From CALARM01 sp964431735 (lineage in GTDB: Bacteria > Vulcanimicrobiota > SpSt-956 > JAKJGF01), in NCBI GenBank assembly GCA_964431735.1, contig CAYSLJ010000187.1, positions 1 through 13,495 on the forward strand: a stretch of 13,495 nucleotides of DNA, written 5' to 3'. How positions within the stretch are numbered: position 1 is the first letter of the stretch; every line of letters starts with the position of its first letter. Below the pieces are notes generated by a model that did no database searches, was not told the origin of the DNA, and saw nothing but the letters and a program-made list of their open reading frames with translations. The translations under genes were made by a program, and so were the position numbers. Below, piece by piece: positions 13,451 to 13,495 of this stretch.

Positions 13451-13495
13451 CCTGAGCATAAGCATTTAATAAAGGTCTTCCTCCCGTCACGCGTT
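13444..13495 (+). repeat. Left half of a composite element cut by the window end
   Basis: TTACTGACCTGAGCATAA (13444-13461), an AT-rich arm, CCTCCCG and the first GC heptamer GTCACGCG follow in the order expected from the complete element at 7170-7275. The window stops inside the heptamers. Confidence 0.65.

Overview
The window is AT-rich bacterial DNA with compact genes and good Shine-Dalgarno (SD) sites, but its intergenic spaces are crowded with short palindromic repeats. Two proteins carry Sec-type signal peptides, and the signalling proteins are typical of free-living bacteria. The phylum cannot be fixed from the sequence. Both window edges fall inside the same GC-rich heptamer repeat, so this may be a complete contig that broke at repeats.

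Layout: 1-515 is repeats and the promoter region of a two-gene signalling operon (516-4308), made of a hybrid histidine kinase and a receiver-kinase that overlap by 11 bases. On the minus strand, 6966-4354 encodes a GMC-family flavin oxidoreductase followed by a Gfo/Idh/MocA-type oxidoreductase, probably one redox operon acting on a sugar or polyol. From 7363 on the plus strand, a Moco (molybdenum/tungsten cofactor) riboswitch precedes a small membrane protein that resembles the substrate-binding S component of ECF vitamin transporters, followed by a UroD/MtaA-like protein (8137-9129). Convergent with this, on the minus strand, are an alpha/beta-hydrolase esterase (9926-9195) and an exported protein with four 39-residue helical repeats (10762-10013). 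At 11089-11763 (+) is an exported protein made of two copies of a GxW beta domain. At 12675-12313 (-) is a lone S24 (LexA/UmuD-like) peptidase domain behind a 13-bp-arm palindrome. From 12700 to the end there is no gene, only nested repeats and two MITE-like elements.

Two things stand out. First, an orphan ECF-S-like transporter sits under a Moco riboswitch, which suggests an uptake route connected with molybdenum or tungsten cofactor metabolism. Second, almost every gap holds tandem heptamers of many different sequences, such as GTGACGC, GTAATGC, GTGAAAA, GTGAGTA and GTTGAGA. Most keep a TGA, TAA or TAG triplet. Because 7 is not a multiple of 3, three successive units place a stop in all three frames. 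For several genes the actual stop codon lies inside such a repeat. The heptamers often form the core of palindromic elements with recurring outer arms.
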